Positions 15,435-24,321 of a DNA stretch of 64,000 nucleotides are shown here, in pieces. The notes under the pieces were generated by a model. It ran no database searches and was not told the origin of the DNA. It saw only the letters and a program-made list of their open reading frames with translations. The first letter of the stretch is position 1; each line of letters opens with the position of its first letter. Made by a program: the position numbers and the translations under genes. This DNA comes from an uncultured Salinicoccus sp. (GTDB lineage: Bacteria; Bacillota; Bacilli; Staphylococcales; Salinicoccaceae): positions 107,252 to 171,251 of the forward strand of contig CANLWV010000003.1 of the NCBI GenBank assembly GCA_947494965.1, written 5' to 3'.

Positions 15435-16050
15435 CTTCTCCTCCTCTATTCACAGTAAGAGAAAGATAAAGGATACTTAGGACGATGAGCCATTGCAACA
15501 GGCTGAGGCTGAATATTTCAGCACCGTTATAGATAAAGAAACGCATGATCAACTGCAGTACGAGTAACGTTATGGTTGAAATTAATATGACCCTTATATG
15601 CTTCCATTTGAAATATATGAAAATAAGCGCAGCAAGTGACATCACGGTCAGGAAAATGTAATGCCATTGGCCAAAAGCCCTAAGTTCAAGAAGACCATAG
15701 AAGGTATAGAAAGCAACGATGAATATAGCATATGCTTCTGCATGAAATAATGTCTTCATCGTATAGAACATGTATATGAAAGCAGCCACCATAGCTATAA
15801 GAAGACCAAAGGGCCCACCATCAAAATAGAAGACGCCCAATGGATTATCGAGGAACTCACTCCAGCTGAACAATATATAGGTTCCTTTATGGACTAGAAA
15901 GACAATTATAAGTGCATTTACCCATTCATTGAACAGTTCCTTCTTATACTCAGCTTCCCACAACATCAGGTAGCTGACCAGCAGGCTCAATAGAAGTACA
16001 ATATATATCCCCGGTATTGATATTGTGCCAATATTAAATGATTCGATCAT
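15421..16050 (-). CDS. Multi-pass membrane protein coupled to TlpA-like thioredoxin
   Basis: 209 residues with about six to seven hydrophobic segments and a charged C-terminus (NRGGEDEEI). The stretch YFDGGPFGLLIAMVAAF is faintly reminiscent of Lgt (prolipoprotein diacylglyceryl transferase) relatives, but the Lgt catalytic Arg/His block is not visible, so I do not assign that activity. The overlap with the TlpA-like gene implies a shared task; an electron- or reductant-transfer partner for the thioredoxin (CcdA-like role) is a plausible inference only. Start ATG at 16050. Confidence 0.65.
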   Translation of the reverse strand: MIESFNIGTISIPGIYIVLLLSLLVSYLMLWEAEYKKELFNEWVNALIIVFLVHKGTYILFSWSEFLDNPLGVFYFDGGPFGLLIAMVAAFIYMFYTMKTLFHAEAYAIFIVAFYTFYGLLELRAFGQWHYIFLTVMSLAALIFIYFKWKHIRVILISTITLLVLQLIMRFFIYNGAEIFSLSLLQWLIVLSILYLSLTVNRGGEDEEI

Positions 16051-16130
16051 ACCATCAACCCAATTCTTTATGATTTATCAAGACGATTTCAATCATCCCA
16101 TGAAATAACCGGTGAATAAAGTATATTGCT

Positions 16131-16955
16131 TCATTGCAATTTCCTGACCCCAAATCCCACCATATTGTCGTAAATATTTGCAGAGAGCAGTTTACCGGCT
16201 AAGTTAAGTGCGAGCGATCCCCGTGTTGTCCTATATACAGATTTAACACGACTGTTTAATAATGCATCATACATTATATCCCGCGTTTTCGTCATCTCCG
16301 GCGCACGGTTGAAAGCTCTCATCATAAATGCTTTCATGTTCCCCATCTGTTCACTATAGTCGGCCCCTCCACTTTCCATATAATTCTGGCTGAAGGCAGT
16401 TTCTCCAAACGATGTTTTCACGACTCCAGGTTCTACCATCACAACCTCAACACCCAAATTTTTCACTTCCTGTCTGAGCGCAGTGCCTATTGCTTTGATA
16501 CTGTGCTTCGTTGCGGCATAGTAGCCCATGCCAGCACTCGAAATATGCGCTGCAGAAGAACTGGTTATAACGATTCTGCCTTTTCTGCGCTGACGCATCG
16601 AAGGCAAGACTGCCCGGATGGTTTCTACAGCACCGAACACATTCACTTCAAACTGTCTCCTCATTTCACTCCCAGGCACAGCCTCTATAGGCCCATAGAC
16701 GCCGTATCCAGCATTTACTAGAACTGCATCCACGATCCCGACCTTCTTTTCTATCATCTGATGGGTCTCTTTAATTTCCTCTGGATTGGCGACGTCCATA
16801 GGAAAGGCAAATGCGCCTTCCTTAACAAGAATGTCCAGTAGACGAATACGGCGGGCGCTTACACAGACTATATGTTCAGTCTCCTTTAATAGCTTCAAGG
16901 CAGTTGCCATTCCAAAACCACTCGAAGCGCCTGTAATCCAAATTATCTTCTTCAC
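16131..16955 (-). CDS. Short-chain dehydrogenase/reductase
   Basis: 274-residue classical SDR: cofactor motif TGASSGFG at residues 8-15, NAGYG, catalytic SSSAAH...YYAATKHS (Ser, Tyr-x3-Lys) and PGVVKT. The Arg-rich loop SARR after strand 2 favours NADP(H). The C-terminal extension and sequence style fit the group often annotated as oxidoreductases acting on lipids/retinol-like substrates; no substrate can be assigned. Start ATG at 16955. It stands between the MerR-fold gene and the TlpA pair on the same strand, without an obvious functional link. Confidence 0.85.
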   Translation of the reverse strand: MKKIIWITGASSGFGMATALKLLKETEHIVCVSARRIRLLDILVKEGAFAFPMDVANPEEIKETHQMIEKKVGIVDAVLVNAGYGVYGPIEAVPGSEMRRQFEVNVFGAVETIRAVLPSMRQRRKGRIVITSSSAAHISSAGMGYYAATKHSIKAIGTALRQEVKNLGVEVVMVEPGVVKTSFGETAFSQNYMESGGADYSEQMGNMKAFMMRAFNRAPEMTKTRDIMYDALLNSRVKSVYRTTRGSLALNLAGKLLSANIYDNMVGFGVRKLQ

Positions 16956-16981
16956 AGCCTGTCTCCTAACCCTGTTAAACG

Positions 16982-17734
16982 TTATTTACCTTTGAATATA
17001 TTAAATAATTTATTCAAATATCCACCTTTTTCTTCTCTCTGTTCATTTTCAGGGTGGTTTTCCGCTGATTGTCCATGTACTTTACGGTTGCTGTACTGGT
17101 TCATATCTATGTTCGGAGAGGCATCCGAAGCTGGGATTTGTGCATCATGACCAACTGCTATTGGATCAGCAGTAGTTTCTTCTGTCCTCATCTCACGTCC
17201 CTCATCCACCTCGACATCCTCATAATCTTGATCTTCTTTAATTTCTGCAGTAGTTTCTTGGGGATCATATGCATTATTTTCACTATTATAGTTCAATGAT
17301 AGAGTCTCGGGTTGTCTCCCATATTCATCCAGCCTCTCTACCAATCTATGTACATTGTTTTTAAGCTCTCTATTTTCCTGTTGCATTGCTTCAAGTTTTT
17401 CCATGACGATTCCCAACATATGGTTGATGTCATTGTTAGTGACATTGGCAGGCGTGTTGTTTTCCTTTTCAATAACGATATCCGATACTTGGGAAATTAT
17501 TTCATCAGCTGCTGTTTCGAGAGTGTAGCCTGGTTTTTTAGCTGTCTTGATGAACTCTTGCAGGACTGCAATATCGTTTTGCGAAAACAGCCTTCTATTA
17601 TGCTCATCTTTGGCAACTTCATAGTTCCTATCTTCTAGCAGCCTGACATATTTCCGGACGTTTTGATCCGAGAGCTCCACTTTGTCCTTAACTTGTGCAG
17701 TCGTATAGAATATCGCCTGATTTAATTCTTTCAT
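16982..17734 (-). CDS. MerR-type helix-turn-helix protein with coiled coil and cationic tail
   Basis: 250 residues. The N-terminal ~75 residues look like a MerR winged helix (YTTAQVKDKVELSDQNVRKY, then RRLFSQNDIAVLQEFI). Residues ~100-140 form a short coiled coil (HMLGIVMEKLEAMQQENRELKNNVHRLVERLDEY). A long, acidic, probably disordered linker follows (~145-230). The protein ends in YLNKLFNIFKGK, a short amphipathic cationic helix. This arrangement (MerR head, coiled coil, membrane-seeking tail) recalls RacA-like chromosome-anchoring proteins more than a metabolite-sensing MerR regulator, but sequence identity to RacA is not evident. Start ATG at 17734. A putative promoter TTGATT-N17-TATATT lies directly upstream. 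Confidence 0.6.
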   Translation of the reverse strand: MKELNQAIFYTTAQVKDKVELSDQNVRKYVRLLEDRNYEVAKDEHNRRLFSQNDIAVLQEFIKTAKKPGYTLETAADEIISQVSDIVIEKENNTPANVTNNDINHMLGIVMEKLEAMQQENRELKNNVHRLVERLDEYGRQPETLSLNYNSENNAYDPQETTAEIKEDQDYEDVEVDEGREMRTEETTADPIAVGHDAQIPASDASPNIDMNQYSNRKVHGQSAENHPENEQREEKGGYLNKLFNIFKGK

Positions 17735-18106
17735 GATATCTTCTCCCTAATATAATGTCATTATGGCTGAAAATCAAAATGATTTTGACACCTTATGACA
17801 ATAACAATACCATATTCTGCCGTACCGTTTCAATAACGATAGTGCTACATACGTTATTTATTATTTGAAAAACCCTAAATGCAGGTTTTTAAAGGCGTTA
17901 TAATAGCATTATAATTAATTTTATTGATGATTTTTAATAACGTTGATGATACTTCTGGAAAATTGTTCTTAATTGTTTTAAAATTTCATTAATTTAAGGT
18001 TTTCTATTTTGATACTGTGTTGATTGGCATTATACTGGATATATATTTTGATTTTAATGTCACGAGAACGTATCAGAATTTAAATTTATCTGCAAAGGAG
18101 TACTAT
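17735..18106. other. AT-rich divergent intergenic region with ATAACG/CGTTAT motifs
   Basis: 372 bases between the MerR-fold gene and the PLP-enzyme gene. It holds CAATAACGAT (~17831), ACGTTATTTATTATTT (~17851), GGCGTTATAATAGC (~17894) and AATAACGTTG (~17936), plus a direct repeat TGTCA-TAAGG-TGTCA on the minus strand near 17790-17804. A candidate plus-strand promoter is TTGATA (18009-18014)-N16-TATACT (18031-18036). No gene or riboswitch is seen; in particular no S-box precedes the PLP-enzyme gene. Confidence 0.45.
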
Positions 18107-19234
18107 ATGGGCTACAAAAAAGAAACTGAAATGATCGTAGATAATAAACGGGGATTGGATTATAGCACCGCAAACCAACCTTTGTATTATTCAACTGCCT
18201 TTCTCAGACCTGACCTCAACGCAGAGGATGGCTACCTTTATGTAAGGCATGGCAATCCGAATAGGGATAAACTTGAAGAAAAACTTGCCAAACTGGAAAA
18301 TGGAAGATACGCCTATGCATTCAATTCTGGGATGTCAGCAATAAGTGCCGCTTTGATGACATTTTCACCAGGCGATCATATTATAATGCCTGCTGATATG
18401 TATGGTGGTACATACCAATTGGTAAAAACTATCTTAAAACGTTTTGGGTTGAATTTCACCGAAGTCGATCAGACCAATATAAATAATGTAACTGATGCGG
18501 TCAACGCAAACACTAAAGCAATTTATATTGAAACCCCGTCAAATCCGACGCTTAAAGTGACAAATATAAAAGCGATTACCCAATTTGCTTCTGCCAACAA
18601 TATTAAAACACTCGTCGATAACACTTTTATGACACCTTTGGGACAAAACCCTCTGAATTTGGGTGCTGATATAGTCATTCATAGCGCAACCAAGTTTTTA
18701 AGTGGACATAGTGACTTGATAGCCGGGGCAATCATTGTAAACGATGATGATATAAGTACGCTTCTTAAAGAACTTCAGGTCGTTATGGGGCTTGCACTTG
18801 GCACATACGATTGTTGGACATTGAACCAACACTTGAAAACGTTGGGCATACGATGGAAACAATCCACTAGTAACACTGAAAAGATTCACCGGTTCCTCAC
18901 TGCTCATCAAAAAATTGAAAAAGTGTATTATCCATTAGACAATTCAGTGCATATGAGTCAGACCAATCACGCAGGAGCAGTAATCAGCTTCAAATTGAAG
19001 AATGAAGACCAGGCACAAAAATTCGCCGATCATCTCAAAATTCCATTGATTTCGGTAAGTCTTGGTGGAGTAGAAACTATATTGTCACATCCTAAAACTT
19101 CCAGCCATAAAGATTTATCGGAATCAGAGCAGAGAGAAAAAGAAATCACCGATGGCTTGTTCAGATTATCTGTAGGCATTGAAAATTCGGATGACCTGAT
19201 AACTGACCTTCAAGCTGCCCTTGAAACAATATAG
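18107..19234 (+). CDS. Cystathionine beta-lyase / gamma-synthase family PLP enzyme
   Basis: 375-residue Cys/Met metabolism PLP enzyme. YVRHGNPNRDKLEEKLAKLE, DMYGGTYQL, ETPSNPTLKVTNI and the PLP lysine in SATKFLSGHSDLIAG are standard; SLGGVETILSHP closes the active site. It resembles the S. aureus protein annotated MetI/MetC, so the reaction is cystathionine formation from O-acetylhomoserine or its beta-cleavage; sequence alone does not decide. The true start is ATG at 18107 behind AAAGGAG, not the 18017 frame opening. Unlike metYA it has no SAM riboswitch, so it is probably regulated differently. Monocistronic. Confidence 0.85.
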   Translation: MGYKKETEMIVDNKRGLDYSTANQPLYYSTAFLRPDLNAEDGYLYVRHGNPNRDKLEEKLAKLENGRYAYAFNSGMSAISAALMTFSPGDHIIMPADMYGGTYQLVKTILKRFGLNFTEVDQTNINNVTDAVNANTKAIYIETPSNPTLKVTNIKAITQFASANNIKTLVDNTFMTPLGQNPLNLGADIVIHSATKFLSGHSDLIAGAIIVNDDDISTLLKELQVVMGLALGTYDCWTLNQHLKTLGIRWKQSTSNTEKIHRFLTAHQKIEKVYYPLDNSVHMSQTNHAGAVISFKLKNEDQAQKFADHLKIPLISVSLGGVETILSHPKTSSHKDLSESEQREKEITDGLFRLSVGIENSDDLITDLQAALETI

Positions 19235-19261
19235 ATATAACTATCATTAACAATAAAAAGA

Positions 19262-19306
19262 CCCCTATGGTTGATTTTCAAAAATCAGCCGTAGGGGATT
19301 TTTGGT
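19262..19306 (+). terminator. Bidirectional terminator, PLP enzyme / proC
   Basis: CCCCTATGGTTGATTTT pairs with AAAATCAGCCGTAGGGG (two mismatches/wobbles), A-rich on the left and T-rich on the right, between convergent genes. Confidence 0.8.
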
Positions 19307-19344
19307 ATGCTTACATCCTTCAAAATTTTCTCATCCATTGTATT

Positions 19345-20136
19345 CTATTTATTGTTGGCTTTATTTATTTCTTCCATTGACTGAATGATGCTATCCCTGA
19401 AACCAAGGTTTTCCAATTTCATGACACCTTGTATCGTTGAACCACCAGACGTCGTAATCTGATCTTTCAGCACACCCGGGTGCAGTTCAGTATCTATCAC
19501 CATCTTCCCTGCACCTCTGATAGCTTGTGCTGCAAGCCTGTAGGCTTGGTTTCTCGGAAAACCGACGCTCACTGCCTTATCGGCCATCGCTTCTATCATC
19601 AGAAAGACATAAGCCGGGGAGGAACCTGTCAAGGAAGGCGCGTACTTGATTAGTGACTCATCTACCCATTCCACCAGAGCTATCATTGAGAACAATTCAG
19701 TAAGAATATTGCGTTCTTCCTCCGTAACATGCTTATTGGCTGTCATAATCATGACCCCTTCTTGAGACGATACAGCAATATTGGGCATGTTCCTGACGAC
19801 TTTATAGCCTGGTAGTATGGCTTCGAGGTCCTCTAAAGAAATACCAGCAGCAATTGATACGTACAATGCATCTGCTCTGGTATAGTCCTGGATTTCCTTA
19901 AACGAATCCAGCACTTGGCTTGAGCTTACGCCGTTTATAATGACGTCGCATGCATGCAGTCTACTGTAATCAGTATCTATCTCAATTCCTTTCCCTTTAT
20001 TGAACAGTTCAAGTTTTTCCTGATTGCGACCGACCACAATAATGGAATCTTTCATCTCCGGATAAATTAGTAACCCCCTTATTATGTGATCGACCATCTT
20101 TCCAGCTCCGATAAACCCAATTTTTTTATTCTTCAT
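19345..20136 (-). CDS. proC: Pyrroline-5-carboxylate reductase
   Basis: 263-residue enzyme reducing pyrroline-5-carboxylate to proline with NAD(P)H. Rossmann motif GFIGAGKM at the N-terminus (GAGNM is commoner), RNMPNIAV, and the P5CR signature ending HPGVLKDQITTSGGSTIQGV. Proline is also a compatible solute, which suits the osmoadaptive gene set here. Start ATG at 20136 with AAAAGGAG upstream. A palindrome GGCCTTTAAAAGGC-like element sits just before the ribosome site at about 20150-20164; two GCGYTATAAT boxes occur further upstream. Confidence 0.92.
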   Translation of the reverse strand: MKNKKIGFIGAGKMVDHIIRGLLIYPEMKDSIIVVGRNQEKLELFNKGKGIEIDTDYSRLHACDVIINGVSSSQVLDSFKEIQDYTRADALYVSIAAGISLEDLEAILPGYKVVRNMPNIAVSSQEGVMIMTANKHVTEEERNILTELFSMIALVEWVDESLIKYAPSLTGSSPAYVFLMIEAMADKAVSVGFPRNQAYRLAAQAIRGAGKMVIDTELHPGVLKDQITTSGGSTIQGVMKLENLGFRDSIIQSMEEINKANNK

Positions 20137-20239
20137 ATATGCTCCTTTTGGCCTTTAAAAGGCTACGATTGATAATTCTTTTTAGTTACGGGCGCTATAA
20201 TATATTGCCATGCGTTATAATGGAGTACCGCTATGCAAT

Positions 20240-20276
20240 ACAAATAGGCAGACCGTGAATATACCGGTCTGCCTAT
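20240..20276 (-). terminator. mqo terminator
   Basis: ATAGGCAGACCG and CGGTCTGCCTAT form a perfect 12-bp stem (20244-20255 with 20265-20276); on the minus strand TTTG follows. Confidence 0.75.
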
Positions 20277-20285
20277 CCGACTCCA

Positions 20286-21794
20286 TCAACTTAAGAGGGC
20301 ACTATCCTCTTGAGATTTAAGATTCAATCTCTCTGAGACGGCATCATGTATTTCTTTGTACTTGTCCGGATGTTCAGCAAGTTTCATGCCATAGGAAGGT
20401 ATCATGCTTTTGATTTTGTCTTCCCAATTCGGATATTCTTCGGGGAAACACCTTTTCATGATATCCAACATCACATCTACAGATACTGAGGCACCTGGAG
20501 ATGCTCCAAGAAGGGCAGCGATGGAACCATCTTCAGCAGTTATGACCTCAGTGCCAAATTGAAGCGTGCCCTTGCCCCCTTTTTCTGTATCTTTTATAAC
20601 TTGAACACGTTGCCCTGCCACTACGATGTCCCAATCTTCGCTCTTGGCTGTAGGTATGAACTCCCTCAAATCTTCCATCCGATCTTCACTTGACTGCAGC
20701 ACTTGTTCAACAAGGTATTTGGTCAAGCCCATCTCTTTGGCACCTGCCGACAGCATGGTCAACACATTGTTTGGTTTAACAGAACCAATAAGATCAAAAT
20801 AAGAACCAGTTTTAAGGAATTTAGGTGAAAAGCCCGCAAAAGGCCCGAACAATAATGACCTTTTACCATGTATATGCCTCGTATCAAGATGTGGTACTGA
20901 CATTGGTGGAGCGCCGACTTTCGCTTTACCATATACTTTCGCTTCATGCTTCTCCACGATCTCAGGATCTTGACATACCATGAAAATACCACTCACCGGG
21001 AAGCCGCCAATGTTTTTAGACTCTGGAATGCCTGTCTTCTGAAGAAGTGGCAGACTGCCGCCGCCTGCTCCAATAAAGACAAATTTCGATGTATGATACT
21101 CTACTTTACCAGTATCCAGATTTTTCACCTTAACTTGCCATTCTCCACCTTTTGTCCTACGGAGATCCATGACTTCATGCCTTGTATGCATGGATACATT
21201 TTTCTCTTCAAGATTTTCAAACAACTTTTTGGTCAAATTGCCGAAATTGACATCAGTACCTGATTTGATTCTTGTAGCAGCAACAGGTTTATCAAAATTA
21301 CGGCCTTCCATCATCAATGGTAGCCACTCTTTCAACGTTTCACTATCGTCAGCAATTTCCATTCCTTCAAAAAGTGGATTCTCAGAAAGCGCTGCAACCC
21401 TTTTTTTGAGGAATTCAACGTTTTTCTCACCTTCGACAAAACTGAGATGGGGCACTGGCATTATAAAGTCTTGAGGCCTCTCCATGTCTCCTTTTTCTAC
21501 AAGATGAGCCCAGAACTGTTTGGAAATCTGAAACTGTTCGTTGATATGTACTGCCTTTGATATATCAAGCGATCCATCCGCCTGCTCAGGAGTATAGTTG
21601 AGTTCACAAAGCGCTGAGTGTCCTGTGCCAGCATTATTCCAAGGATCGGAACTTTCTTGCGCAAGAGCATCTAATTTTTCGAAAACCTTCATGTTCCATT
21701 CAGGTTTCACTTCTTTAAGAAGTGTACCCAAAGTCGCACTCATGATGCCGCCGCCAATCATAATGACGTCACTCTTGTTCATTACACTATTCAT
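20286..21794 (-). CDS. mqo: Malate:quinone oxidoreductase
   Basis: 502-residue FAD enzyme that oxidises malate to oxaloacetate and reduces membrane menaquinone. N-terminal FAD motif [13 protein letters not shown], then [51 protein letters not shown] and [18 protein letters not shown], all characteristic Mqo blocks. Peripheral membrane enzyme of the TCA cycle. Start ATG at 21794, with AAGGAG about 12 bases upstream (slightly long spacing); no better start exists, since MNKSD at 21782 lacks a site. Upstream of proC but separated by a terminator. Confidence 0.95.
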   Translation of the reverse strand: MNSVMNKSDVIMIGGGIMSATLGTLLKEVKPEWNMKVFEKLDALAQESSDPWNNAGTGHSALCELNYTPEQADGSLDISKAVHINEQFQISKQFWAHLVEKGDMERPQDFIMPVPHLSFVEGEKNVEFLKKRVAALSENPLFEGMEIADDSETLKEWLPLMMEGRNFDKPVAATRIKSGTDVNFGNLTKKLFENLEEKNVSMHTRHEVMDLRRTKGGEWQVKVKNLDTGKVEYHTSKFVFIGAGGGSLPLLQKTGIPESKNIGGFPVSGIFMVCQDPEIVEKHEAKVYGKAKVGAPPMSVPHLDTRHIHGKRSLLFGPFAGFSPKFLKTGSYFDLIGSVKPNNVLTMLSAGAKEMGLTKYLVEQVLQSSEDRMEDLREFIPTAKSEDWDIVVAGQRVQVIKDTEKGGKGTLQFGTEVITAEDGSIAALLGASPGASVSVDVMLDIMKRCFPEEYPNWEDKIKSMIPSYGMKLAEHPDKYKEIHDAVSERLNLKSQEDSALLS

Positions 21795-22025
21795 AATATC
21801 TCTAAGCTCCTTATCAATAATATTGTTGTTAAAATGATAACATCATTTCAATCATCCATCTCCAGTGTTTAGGATTGCCCACTTGAGTATAGATGATATA
21901 CTAAAATGCAATTGTAAATTCACTATTCATCATATATTGATTATACTCCTTTTATAAGCCATATAAAAGGGGGCTTATATATGACATACAATTTATATTT
22001 ATGACATACTTTTGGAGCTGTTCTC

Positions 22026-22196
22026 ATGACATTTAAATTCGTATATATTTTTCTACCGCTTCTTCTCTTTGCTTTCCTTATTCTATTTACAGATATACAA
22101 AATGCTGTAGGGGGTATTTTCATCTATTCCCTTGTCATGGCAGCACGTTTCATGTATGACAAGATAAAAGAAAAGAATAAAAATAAGGGTGCCTAG
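22026..22196 (+). CDS. Small two-helix membrane protein
   Basis: A 56-codon frame: MTFKFVYIFLPLLLFAFLIL then a second hydrophobic stretch (GGIFIYSLVMAARFMY) and a Lys-rich tail (DKIKEKNKNKGA). GGAG lies eight bases before the ATG. Its TAG stop falls inside the terminator stem shared with the convergent PH-like gene, which is a compact arrangement that argues for a real gene. Function unknown. A minus-strand frame across the same region (21941-22123) lacks a ribosome site and is rejected. A direct repeat ATGACATAC precedes it at about 21980 and 22001. Confidence 0.55.
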   Translation: MTFKFVYIFLPLLLFAFLILFTDIQNAVGGIFIYSLVMAARFMYDKIKEKNKNKGA

Positions 22197-22225
22197 GAGG
22201 TTATTCTCCAAGGCGCCCTTATTTA
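22178..22225. terminator. Bidirectional terminator, small membrane protein / PH-like protein
   Basis: AAATAAGGGTGCCTAGGAG (22181-22199) pairs with CTCCAAGGCGCCCTTATTT (22206-22224) with two mismatches, flanked by A and T runs. Confidence 0.8.
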
Positions 22226-22226
22226 G

Positions 22227-22556
22227 TCAGGATACTTTTTCGTTGACGTATTCTACAAATGAGTCTATGTCACCTTCTATAACATCCACCATGGCTATTT
22301 TGCCCATCCCTTCAGGGAACTCTATGAACAGAGTCCCGTTTTCTGAAGTAGCCCTTACGATATCATTATAGCTGAAGACTCTTCTATAGCTTTCTCCACC
22401 CATATCCACATTCATGATCATTCGCTCGTTAGTCGTTATATATGCACCCTTGAACTGGGTTTGTTCTCCTACTTTATAAATGAGTGTGCCCTCGACATGA
22501 GGCCCGAATTTTTCCGTAGGATACAATTCATCCTCGTTTATTTCTGTCAGTTTCAT
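22227..22556 (-). CDS. Bacterial PH-like domain protein
   Basis: 109-residue soluble protein. The pattern VEGTLIYKVGEQTQFKGAYITTNERMIMNVDMGGESYRRVFSYNDIVRAT, then TLFIEFPEGMGKIAMVDV and a C-terminal helix (GDIDSFVEYVNEK), fits the YokE/SHOCT-type bacterial PH fold that often begins by converting a lipid/protein-binding PH barrel. No catalytic residues; role unknown. Start ATG at 22556 behind AAGGAGTG. Separate unit upstream of the small membrane gene. Confidence 0.55.
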   Translation of the reverse strand: MKLTEINEDELYPTEKFGPHVEGTLIYKVGEQTQFKGAYITTNERMIMNVDMGGESYRRVFSYNDIVRATSENGTLFIEFPEGMGKIAMVDVIEGDIDSFVEYVNEKVS

Positions 22557-22624
22557 TGGTTTTCACTCCTTGAAAAAATTTATGATAATATAGCCTCATT
22601 TTTTCGGCATTGAAATAATTAAAG

Positions 22625-23290
22625 TTAATCTTGATGAATTTTCCAGCCCTTACGTGTCGCTACTGCAAGTAATCTCGGGTCGGGCTTTACAGCCACTGGG
22701 TTCCCCACCAATTCGAGCATCTGCAAGTCTGCATAACTGTCGCTGTACGCTTCGCTGTTCTGCCAATCCACTTTTTTATCTGCGAAGTGCTTTTTGATGA
22801 TATCAATTTTACGTTCGGCATAAACACGTTCAAACTTGGACTGCGAATCCAGATGTTCGCCATTATAATTAACTTGGGAGCCTATTACACAATCTATATC
22901 AAAGCCCTTGAACACAGATTCCAGTAAAGGTTTGAAGGCTCCTGATATAAGCATGACATAATAATTATCCTGTTTCAGCTGCCGCATCTTGGCCAAAAGT
23001 GGCATTCTCAAATCTTCGACCATATCATTCGCTACTTCTCTAAAGAAAGATTCTATCTCTTTTCTCGAATTCCTTTTAAAGGATCTCAGATAGTATTCCA
23101 TGGCTTTATGCTGCATTGTATGTTTTTTGACGAGTTTCAGTTTATAGCCGATATATACAGGTGCGAATGCACTTATGAAACGCCTATGGTTTTTTTTGAA
23201 TTGGGGATGAGTCTTCAAGCGTTCCATAAGTATATTAAATGTTTCGTACGGATACAAAGTACCATCAAAATCAAAAAGGGCAACTTTCAT
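22625..23290 (-). CDS. HAD-superfamily hydrolase, subfamily IB (SerB-like)
   Basis: 221-residue phosphatase. Motif I is FDFDGTLYPYET at the N-terminus, motif II LISGAFKP, a motif III lysine in SQSKFERV and motif IV YSDSYADLQML. The PSPase-like cap spans ~20-100. Family members dephosphorylate small metabolites (phosphoserine, phosphocholine-like or lipid phosphates); the substrate cannot be read from sequence. The ATG at 23290 follows AAAGGA. No operon partner: 164 bases separate it from metQ. Confidence 0.82.
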   Translation of the reverse strand: MKVALFDFDGTLYPYETFNILMERLKTHPQFKKNHRRFISAFAPVYIGYKLKLVKKHTMQHKAMEYYLRSFKRNSRKEIESFFREVANDMVEDLRMPLLAKMRQLKQDNYYVMLISGAFKPLLESVFKGFDIDCVIGSQVNYNGEHLDSQSKFERVYAERKIDIIKKHFADKKVDWQNSEAYSDSYADLQMLELVGNPVAVKPDPRLLAVATRKGWKIHQD

Positions 23291-23454
23291 CTGAAATATC
23301 CTTTCCTATGAAGTCTTTATCTATAATGCATTTTAACATATGAGGCACTTTTCCTGTCCTCCCATGTTTCGTGTGAAACACTCATAATTTCCATACTTTT
23401 AAGCTTATGATATCCCATATGACGCATTTTTATGCTGCCTAATGATCAATTCTA

Positions 23455-24297
23455 CTATTCACCGGGTTCAAATGTCGGTTCCAAATGTCCTTCCTCACTC
23501 AAATCATCCAAAAAGTCATATACTTCCTGTGAGGTGAATGCTTCCTTCGCTGCCTGAATTGCTTCTGTATCCTGATTATCTTCCCTTGCTACAAACTGAA
23601 TTGCAAATGTATCGTTGTCATCTTCCTCAAGCAATATTGCATCTTCTGTAGTCAAATCGATACTCGCTATATAAGTTGGATAATTGAAGACCAGTTCAAC
23701 GCCATCTTCATAAGCTCCTGTAAGATTAAGCAGGTCTATATGGGTGAACTCAAGATTTTTAGGGTTTTCTTCAATGTCATCGACGGTAGCGGCGTGTTCT
23801 GCTCCATCCGCCAAGCCAATGATCTCATGCTGGTCGAGGATCATCAGGGCACGTGCTTCGTTCGTACCGTCAGAAGGAATTGCAACTTCTGCACCTTCTT
23901 CAAGTTCATCGATGGAGTCATAGGTCGGCGAATAGAAGCCCACAATGGCGTTATAGATGGGTTGTAACGCCACCAGATCGCCATCCCTCTCGTCATTGAA
24001 ATTTTCCATGAACGGCGTGTGTTGGGCAAAGTTGGCATCGACTTCATCGTTCAGGAGCGCCTCATTATATTGGATGTTATCGGACACCTCAACCAACTCT
24101 ATTTTATACGGGTCTTCAATCGCTTCTCCAGCAATCTCGACTACATCCGTCATTGGAGGCAGGTGTGAGGCAACCTTCACCACCTTCTCTTCTTCCGTTT
24201 TCCCACCGTCTGCCGAGTCTTCAGTACCGCTTCCCCCATCACTACATCCAGCTAGAACCAAAGCTAAGCTACCCAATAAAATACTTTTTTTAAACAT
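23455..24297 (-). CDS. metQ: Methionine ABC transporter substrate-binding lipoprotein
   Basis: 280-residue NlpA/MetQ lipoprotein. Signal peptide MFKKSILLGSLALVLAGC with lipobox LAGC; mature protein begins at Cys18, followed by an acidic/Gly-rich linker. KVASHLPPMTDVVE, NFAQHTPFMENF and EVAIPSDGTNEARALMIL match the D-methionine-binding family. Anchored to the outer face of the membrane, it delivers methionine to MetI-MetN. The linker and domain are strikingly acidic, as expected for a halotolerant organism's extracellular protein. Third gene of metN-metI-metQ, 24 bases after metI. Confidence 0.92.
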   Translation of the reverse strand: MFKKSILLGSLALVLAGCSDGGSGTEDSADGGKTEEEKVVKVASHLPPMTDVVEIAGEAIEDPYKIELVEVSDNIQYNEALLNDEVDANFAQHTPFMENFNDERDGDLVALQPIYNAIVGFYSPTYDSIDELEEGAEVAIPSDGTNEARALMILDQHEIIGLADGAEHAATVDDIEENPKNLEFTHIDLLNLTGAYEDGVELVFNYPTYIASIDLTTEDAILLEEDDNDTFAIQFVAREDNQDTEAIQAAKEAFTSQEVYDFLDDLSEEGHLEPTFEPGE

Positions 24298-24321
24298 GAT
24301 ATATCTCTCCTTTTATATGAT

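Noticed and set aside
15421..16050. Lgt (prolipoprotein diacylglyceryl transferase)
   Set aside because: Only a GGPFG-like segment resembles it; catalytic residues are not seen.
21941..22123. 60-codon minus-strand frame near the small membrane gene
   Set aside because: No ribosome site, unlikely composition, and antisense to the better-supported 56-codon gene.
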